This document shows, one piece after another, positions 23,158-35,089 of a stretch of DNA of 64,000 nt. The DNA is from Adiantum capillus-veneris (lineage: Eukaryota > Streptophyta > Polypodiopsida > Polypodiales > Pteridaceae), in NCBI GenBank assembly GCA_014529385.2, contig CM043959.1, positions 46,951,928 to 47,015,927 on the forward strand, written 5' to 3'. Positions within the stretch are counted from its first letter, which is position 1; every line of letters begins with the position of its first letter. Under the pieces are notes generated by a model. That model was not told the origin of the DNA. It saw only the letters and a list, made by a program, of their open reading frames with translations, and did not search any database. The position numbers and the translations under genes are program-made.

Positions 23158-23470
23158 TGACTTTAGTTTTAGAGACTTTCTAACGACACAAAAAATGTTA
23201 ACCCAAAAAAGAGACACTACTATACGCTACACACCAAAAAACATGTATAAGTTTTCCAAAAAATGACTTTAGATTTAGAGCCTTTTCTAACGACACAAAA
23301 AATGCAAAAAACAAGAGACATTACTATAGGGTGCGCACCAAAGACCATGTATAAGCTTGCAACAACTTGACTTCAAAATTTCAGCCTTCTCTAATGATAC
23401 AAAAAATCTTAACAAGAAAAGAGACATTACTCATACGATACACACCCAAGAATGTGTTTTAAGTTTCCAA
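23158..23470. repeat. Three tandem units of about 104 bp
   Basis: Units start at about 23158, 23264 and 23368 with TGACTTTAGTTTTAGAG or a variant, and each continues through CTAACGACACAAAAAATG, AGAGACATTACTATA and CATGTATAAG. Divergence between units is roughly 20% by eye. No ORF. Confidence 0.75.
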
Positions 23471-23892
23471 AATTCCTAATTTTGAGCTCGTACAATTGGG
23501 AGATGTGAGCCACAAACCATACATCTATAACTAGAAGAGATTCAAAAAAGTATTAATTCTCCAGCTTATACATAAGAGATGACTCCCTTGATGCATATCT
23601 CTATACGACTTTCTTTAAGGTTTAGGTTCACTACACCACATGGTTTATCTTACGGGTTTTTATTGAGACAAATGCAAGGCTTATGGGAGTTAGTTTTGAT
23701 TGATGAATGACCTCTTTTGGTTGAAGCCCAAGTATGTGCACATACACATAGTACATGTGATTACATGCTAAAAAGGATTCATGTGTGGATTCTCTCTTCT
23801 GAAAATTGAGGCAAGTGCACATAGGTTCGGCCTTATGTGGACATGATAACAACTCTTTGTCAAGAATTGAAAAACTATGTGTTGTTCACTTT

Positions 23893-24970
23893 CTAGTTTC
23901 TCTTCCAAGAATGTTGCAACCATACATGCAACTGACTCCAATCTGTTTTGTGTATCTTTGGAAATACCATGTCTCCACTTGTGATTCTTGCTACTGAATC
24001 CCCCTCCGTAAGACCAGGAAACATATTGACGATGTTTTGTAGTGGTGTTGCAAAATTTGCAATTTGAAAACCACTGTGCACTAGGCTGTCACCCTCTAGA
24101 GGCCTTTGACAATTTGGTTCCAATATCCACTTGCCGGAACATTGGAACGGCAGGTCATAAGTTGACTTGTCTCTGTACTAATGGCATGTCATGATTGCAG
24201 AACCATATCCACTATGCAATTGTCTTTTCTTTAAAAGTTCTCTCAAACCAAAAACATGGCGCAACCAATCTCACCTGACGGTTCTGTAATTTGTTACCAC
24301 AATTTTTCTTCCCTTCCATACCAAAACATTTCCTCACGCAATTGGTTGGCATCTTCCACATAGCCCACTCTTCACGTGCAACTTTGACCTGTTCAATACA
24401 CCTTGCTGAATCCTCTCCTTGCTTCATTGGAATGATCTCTCCTCCTCCATTTTATACATCCCGTATTGCCAACAAATTAGCTCCATTTGTCAAACATGAA
24501 TCGAGTAAAGTCCAGTGGGTCATGATATCATCTCTCCTCATCTTCCTCTTTACATTCACATATTGCAATTACTTGTAATGCTCATGCTGTATTTAAAATA
24601 AAAGTAAGTACAAACAGGTGACAAGAATCAAAATATGCTATCTAACATGTTTTTATGAGCTCCCTTACCTGGGATCATAAACCAAGAATAATATAGTTGC
24701 ACATCCTTCAATCCGGTAAGTGTGATCAGAGTACACCCATGCACTTCTCAAATCTCATGTCCCTCCTTACCTCATTCAATTGACAAGTTCAACTCCTGAA
24801 GTAGGTTCTTTTGTGGACATTTTGAACACATAACATTTATTATTGGGCCCACCTTGACTAGGAAAACAAATTCCATGAAAGAAAGAAAAAACACACCGTT
24901 TCTGTAGCAATAGTATATTGTCATATCCATCACCCACGACCTGACCCTGTTTTGCTTTCTCATTTGATAC
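23893..24970 (-). pseudogene. Transposase-like pseudogene, 3' part (left of nested gypsy)
   Basis: In-sense minus-strand pieces read SNEKAKQGQVVGDGYDNILL and GGPNNKCYVFKMSTKEP (24970-24776), AWVYSDHTYRIEG near 24730, DDIMTHWTLLDSC near 24510, a 71-codon frame at 24427-24212, and NIVNMFPGLTEGDSVARITS within 24123-23893. Stops and frame changes separate them. The ATAC target duplication of the gypsy element ends this segment exactly at 24970, and the same strand continues at 35090, where sense-strand text also reads as protein. I read the two as one gene split by the insertion. The arrangement of a Cys/His N-terminal part followed by a DDE-like region suggests a Mutator-type or other plant DDE transposase; this is inference. 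Confidence 0.4.
24967..24970. other. Target-site duplication ATAC, left
   Basis: ATAC abuts the left LTR start TGAGAGGCGG and recurs at 35090-35093 directly after the right LTR end GCCTCA. A fifth base would pair only if the terminal A of the LTR were ambiguous. Confidence 0.75.
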
Positions 24971-25764
24971 TGAGAGGCGGAAGTGAAAAATAGACCCGGT
25001 GGCCTCTACACCAAGACTATGCAGAATGGCCTCATCATGGGGGATACACAATAGGGGCACCACCTAGCAAGATATGCGGCTAGGACGCATACATATACAC
25101 AATGAAGCATGCCATGGAAAACAATTTCAAGATCCACGCCCAAATGTGGAATGGGGTGGTCGAAGAATAGGGTGAGAGGAGTGGTGAATGAGTGAGAATG
25201 GGCTTGCTACTCGTGCATGTTAGTAAGGAAGATAATGAGGTAGGGGAAACTTGCGAGTATGCTCACTTATCATACAAGAGGTGGCGAATCCGCACACCTC
25301 AAGATGGAAGTAGCAAGATTATAGGAATATGAGAGGGAGAGAGAGAGTGTGTGTGTGTGTGTATGGTGGCGAATCCGCACACCTTTACATAAGCAGAAAA
25401 AAAGCAAGGAACAAGCATATACCATACTCACAATGAGATTTATCCAAAACGACACAAAGTATGGCACCAAGATGGAGTGTGTTGATTGCTTGCAAAATAT
25501 GAATACAATAGGTAGCGTATGGCAGGAAAATGAGAAGGGGACAAGATCGTAGGAGGCATAATGGAGAGATGGGAGTTGATGGCGAGGAATATCATGAGTG
25601 TGTCCACCCTTCTTCTTCTGGAAATTGTGCCTTCAACCCTTAATTACAAGTGGTGTGGAGGTGTGGTGCTCATCTTTTGTGCATGGTGATGGTGATGATG
25701 ATGGTGTTGTGATTATGTGATTAGGGTTCATGCTACAACCATGTAGCACAAGAGTGTGTGTGGA

Positions 25765-25842
<78 letters not shown>

Positions 25843-26975
25843 TGTGTTTTAAGTGAGCTCTCATGGCCTCCTTATATAGGGAAGGAGGGGAGGATTTAGC
25901 AATATTTCTATTTGAGGTGAGTGTCCCACTTTGGTGACTAGGAAAATGGGGTGCATGTGACTGTGGCTCCCATCTTGTCTCTTCATTATTTAAAATACCA
26001 GAGTCAATAGAGAGAGAAGATGAGAGAATGTGGGTAGGATGTAGAGGATAGGAGATATTTACAATAGTCTAGCTTTGGCTAGACATAAGCTTATTAGGGA
26101 GAGAAGAGAGAGGTAAGAAATTTACAAGAGAGATTGTCAACGGTGGATAGTTGTTGATGAGGATGGATCCTCCAAAAATGGTGATAGAATCACTCTAGAC
26201 TTGCCAAGACCTCATTAAAAGAGCCTTGTCTCTTGTAATCATTCTTGAAGACTTGTAGAACCCTAGCCATTCTAGAGGGAAGAAAATTGGGGATGGCCTG
26301 TGTCACCATTACACGAGAAAACTGGGGTCCACTACAAAAATCATATCTCCGTGTTCATAACTCCAAAAATTCTGAAAAATATTGAGCTAAAAGTTGAGAT
26401 CACAAGCTACATCTTTTATGTTAAACGCTCCTTCAGATTCGGGGTTCTTCTCTACTTAAAAAATTCAGCCAAATAATGTATTATTTGTGGCTGCAAAGGT
26501 CTTTTGGTGCTCCCCTTTGAGTGGACTTCTCTCTTGCCTTCAAGTGTAAGCTCCTTCATGTGTATGAAAACATGACCTAGAGTTTTGAAAAGATTGGCAA
26601 TCATCTAGATGGAGGTATTATTGAAATTTGAAAGTGGGATTGAGGTTTGAAAATGAAAACTAGTGAATAAAATATTTGGTAGGGTGGATTAATATATATA
26701 TACATGAAAAATATATTAGAAAATACTAAAATATATAATGTAATTTAGAATATATATATTTAATATTTAAGGTCAAAAGAGAGATCAACAAAGAAAGCTT
26801 ACTTATTTATGCTACATCGTGATTGATTTAGCATAAGTCTTGTTTATTTAATAAAGACTAAAACTTTTGTGAAAAAGGGAAGAAAAATCAAAAGTAACTT
26901 ATATAATAGGAAATATTTTGGTAAAAGGGCAAAGATATATGTTGGGGGTTCCCATGCATGGAAAAGCTTGCCTCA
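24971..26975 (-). repeat. 3' LTR of Ty3/gypsy element (2005 bp)
   Basis: Starts TGAGAGGCGGAAGTG and ends GAAAAGCTTGCCTCA in plus orientation, giving TG...CA ends. It is nearly identical to 33117-35089; scattered single-base differences are about 1-2% by eye, the main difference being the TG microsatellite length (25768-25839 here). On the element strand a TATA box TATATAAGG lies at about 25873-25880. U3 is therefore the right-hand part, and R-U5 runs towards 24971. Confidence 0.95.
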
Positions 26976-26989
26976 TTAGCCCTCCCTCT
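26976..26989 (-). promoter_or_regulatory. Polypurine tract of Ty3/gypsy element
   Basis: On the element strand AGAGGGAGGGCTAA immediately precedes the 3' LTR start TGAGGCAAGC. This is the expected primer for plus-strand DNA synthesis. Confidence 0.75.
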
Positions 26990-27003
26990 AAAGCTAGAGG
27001 TAC

Positions 27004-30000
27004 TCATGCCTCTAGCGTTGTACTTGATTCTTCTTCAATTGAGGTGGAGGAGTTTCCCTCCTCGGGGATTTCCATCATAGGTGCTTGATCAAATCTCAAA
27101 AAGTACTGCTTCAACCTCCATCCATTGACACGTGTTTCGTGGAGCCTACCATCTGCATCCATCAATTGGTAACTGCCATTGGCGTAGCGCTTTCTAATGA
27201 CAAATGGCCCCTCCCATCTGGGTGAAAACTTTTTATCCTTCCTAGTGTCAAACCTATTATCATACCATAGGAACAACATACCTTTCTTGAGACATTTTTC
27301 TCTAAGTCCCTTGTTGAAGTTAAGTCGACGTTGCTCTGACTGTGCTGCATAATAGTTGATAGCATCCTCTCTGTCTAGTTGAAGCCTCTCTAGATCAAGA
27401 ATGTGGTTGTGGAGATGAGCATTAGGACGTTCCACCTGCCCAGCTAGCACCCTGAGACTAGCCAATTGTACTTCAATGGGTAAAATGGCTTCCTTACCAA
27501 ACACCAAGTGATATGGTGTGAACCCAAGGGATGTGCGAAATGAAGTGCGATAAGCCCAAAGTGCAGCCATAAGATGCTTGTCCCAATCACTTTTGTGATT
27601 GTTTACATGTTTAGTGATGATCTTGCAGATCATACCATTTACCTTTTCCACCAAACCATTGCATTGTGGGTAGTAGGGAGTTGAGTGTCATCGTGAGATA
27701 CCTAACTTCTCCATTAGCTCTCCTACAAGGTCTCCTCTAAAACCTGGTCCCCTGCCAGAAATTATTTCAAGAGGAGTGCCAAAACAGCAAAAAATGTTTT
27801 CAAATACGAACTTAGCCACTTCCTTAGTTGTAATCCGGGTGGTGGCAACTGTTTCAGCCCACCTGGTCATGTAGTCCACACCCATGATGATATAAAATTT
27901 ACCTGATTGGCTCCTTGGCAAAGGCCCAATAGCATCAATTTCCCATTTCTCAAATGGTCCATATGAGATTATAGGAGTCTGTGGCTCATATGTGAGCCTC
28001 CTATCCCCTGCCTTTTGACATTCCTTGCATGTTTTACACCAATGATGCACATACCTATGTAGACTAGGACATACAAACCCGGCTTGTAGAATCTTTCTAC
28101 TAGTGATGTCAAGTGCAAAGTGTCCTCCGCAAACACCATCATGGCAACTTAAAATGATTTCAGTGATCTCTCTAGAGAGAGGTACACGCCTAAGAATTTG
28201 ATCCTTACCCTTGCAGTAGAGGTCGTCATTGATAAGGCGGTATTTTGTTGCCTTGCGCACAAGCCATTGCTTTTGGCCCTTAGTAAGATCCTTAGGACAC
28301 TCTCCTGTGTCCAAGAAACTCATGATGTCAGGCATAGCATCGCTACCTTGGAAGAGAGGCAGCTTCAATTTGATAGCACCCATCACTGAAACATCTTGCA
28401 GCTTCTCTCTAGCTAGAGCATCTGCTTCTTGATTTTCTGCTCGAGGGACATGATGTAATTGTACAACTTGAAATTTTCTTAAAAGTTCCTTTACTTTGCG
28501 CAAATGGCCTAGCAAGCTATGATTTTTACAAGCCCAAGCTCCTTGTATTTGTTTTATTAAAAGCATGGCATCACCAAATACATTTAACCGTTGAATGCCC
28601 TGTGTCACACACCACTCTAACCCAAGAGTTAAGGCTGCATATTCTGCCTCATTGTTAGAGTGAGAATCCAAGAGATTCCCAATGGAGAAAACCTTATCCC
28701 CTTGCTCGTTGAAGATGACAATGCCTGCTGCAGCTTTGTCCACTTTCCTCTTGTAGGCTCCATCAAAGAAAAGAGAGTGAGCCTCCTCTACCTTAGGGAC
28801 TTCCTGTACGGGTGTAATATCTTGATCATTTGGCTTTATCTTTAGCTTCTTTTCATAGTGGCGATGAGTGAGAATACCTCCTAGACTGGCCCTTGTGGAG
28901 TTCTCCACTTGCATTGTGTAGTCAAACTCTTGCAGCCTTGTGAGCCATTTGGAAATCCTAGAAGAAACATCCATGTGCTGCATTACATAAGGAAATACTT
29001 CTTCCATTGTTAAAATTATGAATGGTCTAGACAATAAATAAGAGAGAAATTTGGTCGTAGCAAACATTAATGCAAGCACCATGTGCTCCACTGCCGTGTA
29101 TCCCTTTTCTGATGGAGTCATCATTCGGCTAGAGAAGTAGATAGGACGCATGAAAGAAGTTTGAGGATCCTTTTGTGTCAATACAGCCCCAAGTGTGTCA
29201 TTGCCCACACTAGGGTTTACATAAAATGGCTCGTCCCACTTTGGAGGTGCTATGGTGGGAAGTGAAGCTAGAATTTGTTTTACCTCATTGAATTGTTGTT
29301 CATTTTCTTCACTCCAAGTGAAGATCTCTTGATGGGTAACTTGTTGTAAAGGGAGAACCACTTGGGAGAGCAAGTGAATGAACCTACTCAAATACCTCAC
29401 CTTTTGAAGAAAAGAGACCAACTGCTTTGTTGTGGTGGGAGAGGTCAAAGCCAGCAAGACTTGAATCTTGCTTGGGTCAGCTTCAATGCCATTGGCCGAG
29501 ATCACATGGCCAAGAAGAGTAACCTTGCTTTCACCAATGTGGCACTTCTCCACATTGAGTTGGCCCCCCAAAGCTTGTAGCCTAGCTAGACCTTCATAAA
29601 CTTTCTCCAAATGAAGAGAGCAAGAGCTATAGATACAAAAGTCATCAATAAAAACACGGATTGATTTTCCAAAGAATGGTTGAAAAACAAATGTTACATA
29701 TCGCTAAAAAGTGGCTGGAGCATTAGTGAGACCAAAAGGCATAACTCTGTAAGCAAAACATCCCCATGGTGTGATGAAGGTTGTCTTCTTTTGATCTTCT
29801 TCAGCGATGCTAATTTGGAAGTAGCCTGAGTAGCCATCACATACCATGTAGCGCTCATGTCCTGCTACCTCATTGAGAATTTCGTCTTGAAAAGGAAGAG
29901 GAAAATGGTCCCTCTTTGTGGATGCATTAAGAGGCTTGTAATCAACACAAACCCTCCACTTACCATTCCTCTTTGGTGTGACTACCACTGGAGAAACCCA

Positions 30001-30404
30001 CTCTAAGTCTTCAACAGGATACATAAAACCGGCTTCTAGCAATTTCCTCACCTCTTTGAGCAGGCGTCTTGTTGAATTACTCCTAGCCGCCTGAGCTTCT
30101 GCACTACAGGTTTACTTCCCTCCTTGAGCTTAATGTGATGTTGAGCTACTGTGATGCCAGTGATTTTATCATATTCATCAATGAACAATGTGGTAAAATT
30201 ACTTAGCATCAAAATATAATATTCACGCTCCTTCCCACACAACTCACTAGAGAGCATTTGATGTAGCTTACGTGCTTCTACCAGAGGTTGTATACCTGGT
30301 GTCTCCCCTTGGTTTGATGATGAGAAATCAGGTTGCTCCATCTTCTTAGGGTCCTTGAGAATGATCCCCATCACCTCAATGCTACTGTCACTTTCTTCAC
30401 TCAC
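27004..30404 (-). pseudogene. Ty3/gypsy pol: reverse transcriptase, RNase H, integrase
   Basis: From 30404: linker with HHIKLKEGSKPVVQKLRRLG, a frameshift near 30050, then the RT core GKWRVCVDYKPLNASTKRDHFPLP, YSGYFQISIAEEDQ and MPFGLTNAPATF. A TAG at 29704-29706 follows and the same frame continues with motif C VFIDDFCIYS. RNase H shows LFFDGAYKRKVDKAAAG and NNEAEYAALTLGLEWC. Integrase shows the zinc-binding part (CHDGVCGGHF ... CKTCKECQKAGD), first catalytic Asp in WEIDAIGPL, a Gly where the second Asp is expected (IISGRGPGF, codon 27754-27756), a TGA at 27688-27690 before STPYYPQCNG, and the Glu in GLVEKVNG. The C-terminal part (WEGPFVIRKRYANGSYQL) is intact to 27004. Both stops keep the frame, so they are point changes. 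Confidence 0.9.
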
Positions 30405-30558
30405 TGTTGACTCCTCCTCTGAAGTGGTCTAGAAAACTCATCCATAGAGGTTTCTAGATCCATGTCGCATTGCCGACCTTTCTTCATGTCGTAAAGTGTT
30501 GGCCTCCCTTTTGCATCCTTCATCTGGATTATGCCGGTGTCCCAGTCCTGCTTAGCTC

Positions 30559-30830
30559 TCATAGCCATAAGCCAAGGCCCCCTAGAATGATAGGATAGCC
30601 CTCCCCTTTGTGTGGCATGACAAAGATGTCCACATCTACCTCGGTGTTGAATGCCTTTATCCTAACTGCATTTATGACACCAACACATTGAACTTTTAAA
30701 TTATTTGCCATTTTGGCTCGGCATGGTGCCGGCCGACTCACCTCTAAACCCAAACGGTGCATCATTTTTTCACTCATGATGCATATTTGTGCGCCACCAT
30801 ATCAATGTAGATATTGGAGATGTGTTGCCC
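30559..30830 (-). pseudogene. Ty3/gypsy protease, frameshifted at the active site
   Basis: The element strand reads ISNIYID, then two extra bases (AT) after the GAT of the catalytic Asp, then in the shifted frame GGAQICIMSEKMMHRLGLE and further on FVMPHKGEGYPIILGGLG. This is a retropepsin whose Asp-Gly-Gly signature is cut by a 2-bp insertion near 30795, so the gag-side frame ends in a stop a few codons later. The insertion looks like duplication of AT within GATAT. Without protease the polyprotein could not be processed. Confidence 0.75.
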
Positions 30831-32249
30831 TTTGATGTAAGCATCCATCACTGGTAGTATGTCATCTAAATTCCTCCCAGAGATATCCCCAGCTATCTTT
30901 GGCTTTGGTCGTCTTGTGCTAACCATCTTTGTCCATTGTCTCCTCACCCTAGGTGCTAGGTGGAGTAATTGGGGCCAGGTGATTTTTGGGCCCTGCACAG
31001 AAACATCTTGAACCAAATCATATGGTTTAGAACATTCACCCAAAGAGAAATCTACAATGTCAATTTTACATCGTGACTTGGACGGCTTTTTGCTAGATTC
31101 CCCTTTAGTCTTCATCTTTTCTTCCTTTTGGGAAGATTCACCTTGCCTAGCGCGTTTTACCCCTATGGCATCTACTCCTTTAAACTTGGTCTTACCTTTT
31201 GCTACTCCCTTGATATCCTCCTCCACTTTCTCCTTTCCTTTACCTTCAAGACTGATGACGCTTACTGTTTGATTGCCAACCAGTGGTGGGGGTAAGGGTG
31301 GAATGAGAGGTTGTGGTGGTGGTGGTTGAATGGGTGGTTGTAGGATTTGCATGGGTGGTGCTTGTTGTGGGGATCTTGGTGGTGGTGGTCTTGCTCTCGG
31401 TGGTGAAACCAGCTGGTTTTGCATGGCTCCTCTGTTGAAATTCTGCCTCCTTGGGTGTGGACAGTAGTACATGCCATGACCATCCTCCCCACAATTGTAG
31501 CAGTGGTATTCTTGGTTTTGCCTTCGTTGTCCTCTTCCTTGCTCTTGGTTGCGATTGTGTGCATGCCCTTGTTGTATCAAATGGACTGAGAGATTCTCAA
31601 GTTGATTGGTGATTCGATTGAGCAGGTCTTGTTGATCTTCAATTGGTTCTTGCGGTTGAATCCTTTGGGCGGCTGTTGTAGGTGGTGCTAGAGGTGGTCG
31701 GGTCCTAACGGCTTCCTCTTCATCGATATTCCTGGCTTATAGGCGCAACTTCTTGTCTTTAAGGCGGGCCACTTCAACTGCTAGCTCATACGTAGCAGGA
31801 AACCTTCCCTTCACCTTCTCTTTAAGAGTTGGCCATAACCCAGCCACAAACCGATTCTTCTTTAGGAAATCAGGTGCCCCCTCATCCTCTCTTAGCGATG
31901 CAACCCATCGCCCCCATAAATCTACAAACTTTGACTCATATGATGCGTATTCCAGCATACTGCCCTGATTCAACTCTGTCAACAATTTCCATAGCTTCTT
32001 TGATGTTGTGCCCTCTCCAAAACGCTTGACAAAGGCTGCTCTTAATAAGTCCCACCGTTCCTTGGTTGCTTGTGCCAAGGCATTGTACCATGATCTTGCC
32101 TCCACCTTCATTAGAAGTGGGAAGATGCGCAAGCGCGAAGCATCATCATCTCTTGCAGAGATGACATATGCTATTTCCAAGTTGTCTAGAAAGTCTGCAG
32201 CATCCTCACCCACCTTACCAGTAAATGTTGGAAATGCTACACTTGCCAT
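30774..32249 (-). pseudogene. Ty3/gypsy gag with CCHC knuckle
   Basis: Start MASVAFPTFTGKVGEDAADF at 32249, followed by the capsid-like segment ARSWYNALAQATKERWDLLR and FVKRFGEGTTSKKLWKLLTEL, matching plant gypsy gag. One in-frame TAA at 31737-31739 splits it. The second part holds a zinc knuckle YHCYNCGEDGHGMYYCPHP (C-x2-C-x4-H-x4-C, about 31500), a Pro-rich stretch, and a Lys/Glu-rich linker leading to protease. The 5' part is a good open frame of 170 codons. The protein would package the element RNA in cytoplasmic particles. Apart from the TAA the frame is open to the protease. Confidence 0.85.
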
Positions 32250-32567
32250 TGTGAGAGTGAGAAAATTAACTCGACTTAGAAATCTTTTAAAAAAAAAAAA
32301 AATAGAGATTCAATACATGGGTGCTCGGTAGATGGAAAACATACTATACAAGGATGAAAATAACTACATCAAAAGACACTTCATGATTAATCATAGTGAG
32401 GATAAAGGGTAGAGAAGAGGTGTTTATCTCTTGCAGTCGTTCTCTACCAAACATGGTTGTAATGATCTGCTGATAAAACATCTTGCGGTCCAAGATTACT
32501 TTGATTGACTGAATTCGTTGTGGTGCATAAGTTTGGTTCCTTGCAAAAGGTTGATGCACTGGGTCCA

Positions 32568-32996
32568 TCACATGATAATTTGGAAAGGATCTCTCCTTCG
32601 TGGTGGAAGGTTATAGTCGGAGGTGTAGAGCTCTTGGTAGTCAAGGTCAAATTTATAGTACCACAGGACAAGGTTGTCTTCTTCTTCTAGCTCTAGGACT
32701 GCCCCTCTAGCAAGCTCTTGGAAAAGCTTGAACTCTCTCTCTTTGTTCACTTTCCTGCAAGATAGAGTGCCATCTAGTGTATACACAGGTGTGATGAGGT
32801 AGATGGTGAGTCTTACCACTTGTATTAATCCAAGTTGGATGGATACATAGCAAGCTGTAAAGTCGTCATCATAGCCTTGATTCACAAGCAACACCCCTTG
32901 AAGGTGGAGGGTCTTGTCTTTCCGCCAAGCAAAACCTGTTTCAAAGACCTTGTCGATGACAATCTCCGCCACTTCACTCGGTAGACGACTCGTCAA
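32568..32996 (-). CDS. Leader ORF of Ty3/gypsy element, unknown function (142 aa)
   Basis: An intact 142-codon frame in element sense lies between the primer binding site (33097-33114) and gag (start 32249). It begins MTSRLPSEVAEIVIDKVFET and contains an acidic stretch LELEEEDNLVLWYYKFDLDY. No domain is recognised. It sits where the 5' untranslated leader would normally be. A second frame (32671-32444) overlaps its end. Its openness in a young element while pol has decayed may mean it is recent or simply small. It could be an accessory ORF similar in position to ORF1 of Ogre elements; no sequence similarity is claimed. Confidence 0.45.
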   Translation of the reverse strand: MTSRLPSEVAEIVIDKVFETGFAWRKDKTLHLQGVLLVNQGYDDDFTACYVSIQLGLIQVVRLTIYLITPVYTLDGTLSCRKVNKEREFKLFQELARGAVLELEEEDNLVLWYYKFDLDYQELYTSDYNLPPRRRDPFQIIM

Positions 32997-33096
32997 GAGA
33001 ATTCAAGAAGTGGTCCAATTAGAGAATTCAAGAAGCCACTCGTCCATGAAGAGAAGTAAACATGTCAGCCTTGTAAACTGAAGGTTTCAAGAGCCC

Positions 33097-33114
33097 TCCT
33101 CAGTGGGGGCACCA
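33097..33114 (-). promoter_or_regulatory. Primer binding site of Ty3/gypsy element
   Basis: On the element strand TGGTGCCCCCACTGAGGA starts two bases after the LTR end. The TGG start is complementary to a tRNA CCA end. The tRNA species was not identified. Confidence 0.7.
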
Positions 33115-33116
33115 AA

Positions 33117-33925
33117 TGAGAGGCGGAAGTGAAAAATAGACCCGGTGTCCTCTACACCAAGACTATGCACAATGGCCTCATCATGGGGGATACACAATAG
33201 GGGCACCACCTAGCAAGATATGCGGCTAGGACGCATACATATACACAATGAAGCATGCCATGGAAAACAATTTCAAGATCCACGCCCAAATGTGGAATGG
33301 GGTGGTCGAAGAATAAGGTGAGAGGAGTGGTGAATGAGTGAGAATGGGCTTGCTACTCGTGCATGTTAGTAAGGAAGATAATGAGGTAGGGGAAACTTGC
33401 GAGTATGCTCACTTATCATACAAGAGGTGGCGAATCCGCACACCTCAAGATGGAAGTAGCAAGATGATAGGAATATGAGAGGGAGAGAGTGTGTGTGTGT
33501 CTGTGTGTGTGTGTGTGTATGGTAGCGAATCCGCACACCTTTACATAAGCAGAAAAAAAGCAAGGAACAAGCATATACCATACTCACAATGAGATTTATC
33601 CCAAACGACACAAAGTATGGCACCAAGATGGAGTGTGTTGATTGCTTGCAAAAGATGAATACAATAGGTAGCGTATGGCAGGAAAATGAGACGGGGACAA
33701 GATCGTAGGGGGCATGATGGAGAGATGGGAGTTGATGGCGAGGAATATCATGAGTGTGTCCACCCTTCTTCTTCTTGAAATTGTGCCTTCAATCTTTAAT
33801 TACAAGTGGTGTGGAGGTGTGGTGCTCATCTTTTGTGCATGGTGATGGTGATGATGATGGTGTTGTGATTATGTGATTAGGGTTCATGCTACAACCATGT
33901 AGCACAAGAGTGTGTGTGGATAGGG

Positions 33926-33956
<31 letters not shown>

Positions 33957-35089
33957 TGTGTTTTAAGTGAGCTCTCATGGCCTCCTTATATAGGGAAGGA
34001 GGGGAGGATTTAGCAATATTTCTATTTGAGGTGAGTGTCCCACTTTGGTGACTAGGAAAATGGGGTGCATGTGACTGTGGCTCCCATCTTGTCTCTTCAT
34101 TATTTAAAATACCAGAGTCAATAGAGAGAGAAGATGAGAGAATGTGGGTAGGATGTAGAGGATAGGAGATATTTACAATAGTCTAGCTTTGGCTAGACAT
34201 AAGCTTATTAGGGAGAGAAGAAAGAGGTAAGAAATTTACAAGAGAGATTGTCAAAGGTGGATAGTTGTTGACGAGGATGGATCCTCCAAAAATGGTGATA
34301 GAATCACTCTAGACTTGCCAAGACCTCATTAAAAGAGCCTTGTCTCTTGTAATCATGCTTGAAGACTTGTAGAACCAAAGCCATTCTAGAGGGAAGAAAA
34401 TTGGGGATGGCCTGTGTCACCATTACACGAGAAAACTGGGGTCCACTACAAAAATCATATCTCCGTGTTCATAACTCCAAAAATTCTGAAAAATATTGAG
34501 CTAAAAGTTGAGATCACGAGCTACATCTTTCATGTTAAACGCTCCTTCATATTCGGGGTTATTCTCTCCTTAAAAAATTCAGCCAAATAATGTATTATTT
34601 GTGGCTGCAAAGGTCTTTTGGTGGTCCCCTTTGAGTGGACTTCTCTCTTGCCTTCAAGTGTAAGCTCCTTCATGTGTATGAAAACATGACCTAGAGTTTT
34701 GAAAAGATTGGCAATCATCTAGATGGAGGTATTATTGAAATTTGAAAGTGGGGTTGAGGTTTGAAAATGAAAACTAGTGAATAAAATATTTGGTAGGGTG
34801 GATTAATATATATATACATGAAAAATATATTAGAAAATACTAAAATATATAATGTAATTTAGAATATATATATTTAATATTTAAGGTCAAAAGAGAGATC
34901 AACAAAGAAAGCTTACTTATTTATGCTACATCGTGATTGATTTAGCATAAGTCTTATTTATTTAATAAAGGCTAAAACTTTTGTGAAAAAGGGAAGAAAA
35001 ATCAAAAGTAACTTATATAATAGGAAATATTTTGGTAAAAGGGCAAAGATATATGGGGGGGGTTCCCATGCATGGAAAAGCTTGCCTCA
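33117..35089 (-). repeat. 5' LTR of Ty3/gypsy element (1973 bp)
   Basis: Same ends and content as 24971-26975. The TATA box (TATATAAGG on the element strand) lies at about 33985-33992. The TG tract near 33926-33953 is much shorter than in the other LTR. As the 5' LTR it would drive transcription of the element towards lower coordinates. Confidence 0.95.

Larger units (their letters stand above)
24971..35089 (-). mobile_element. Complete Ty3/gypsy LTR retrotransposon, 10.1 kb
   Basis: Two near-identical LTRs (24971-26975 and 33117-35089), ATAC target duplications, primer binding site, polypurine tract, leader ORF, gag with zinc knuckle, protease, reverse transcriptase, RNase H and integrase occur in the Ty3/gypsy order, all on the minus strand. 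LTR similarity indicates a recent insertion, but pol carries at least two in-frame stops, two frameshifts and a catalytic substitution, so this copy cannot make its own enzymes. It lies inside a transposase-like pseudogene. Confidence 0.95.

Noticed and set aside
24971-35089. Segmental duplication of host DNA
   Set aside because: The repeated 2-kb blocks have TG/CA ends, target duplications, PBS and PPT, and enclose gag-pol, so they are LTRs.
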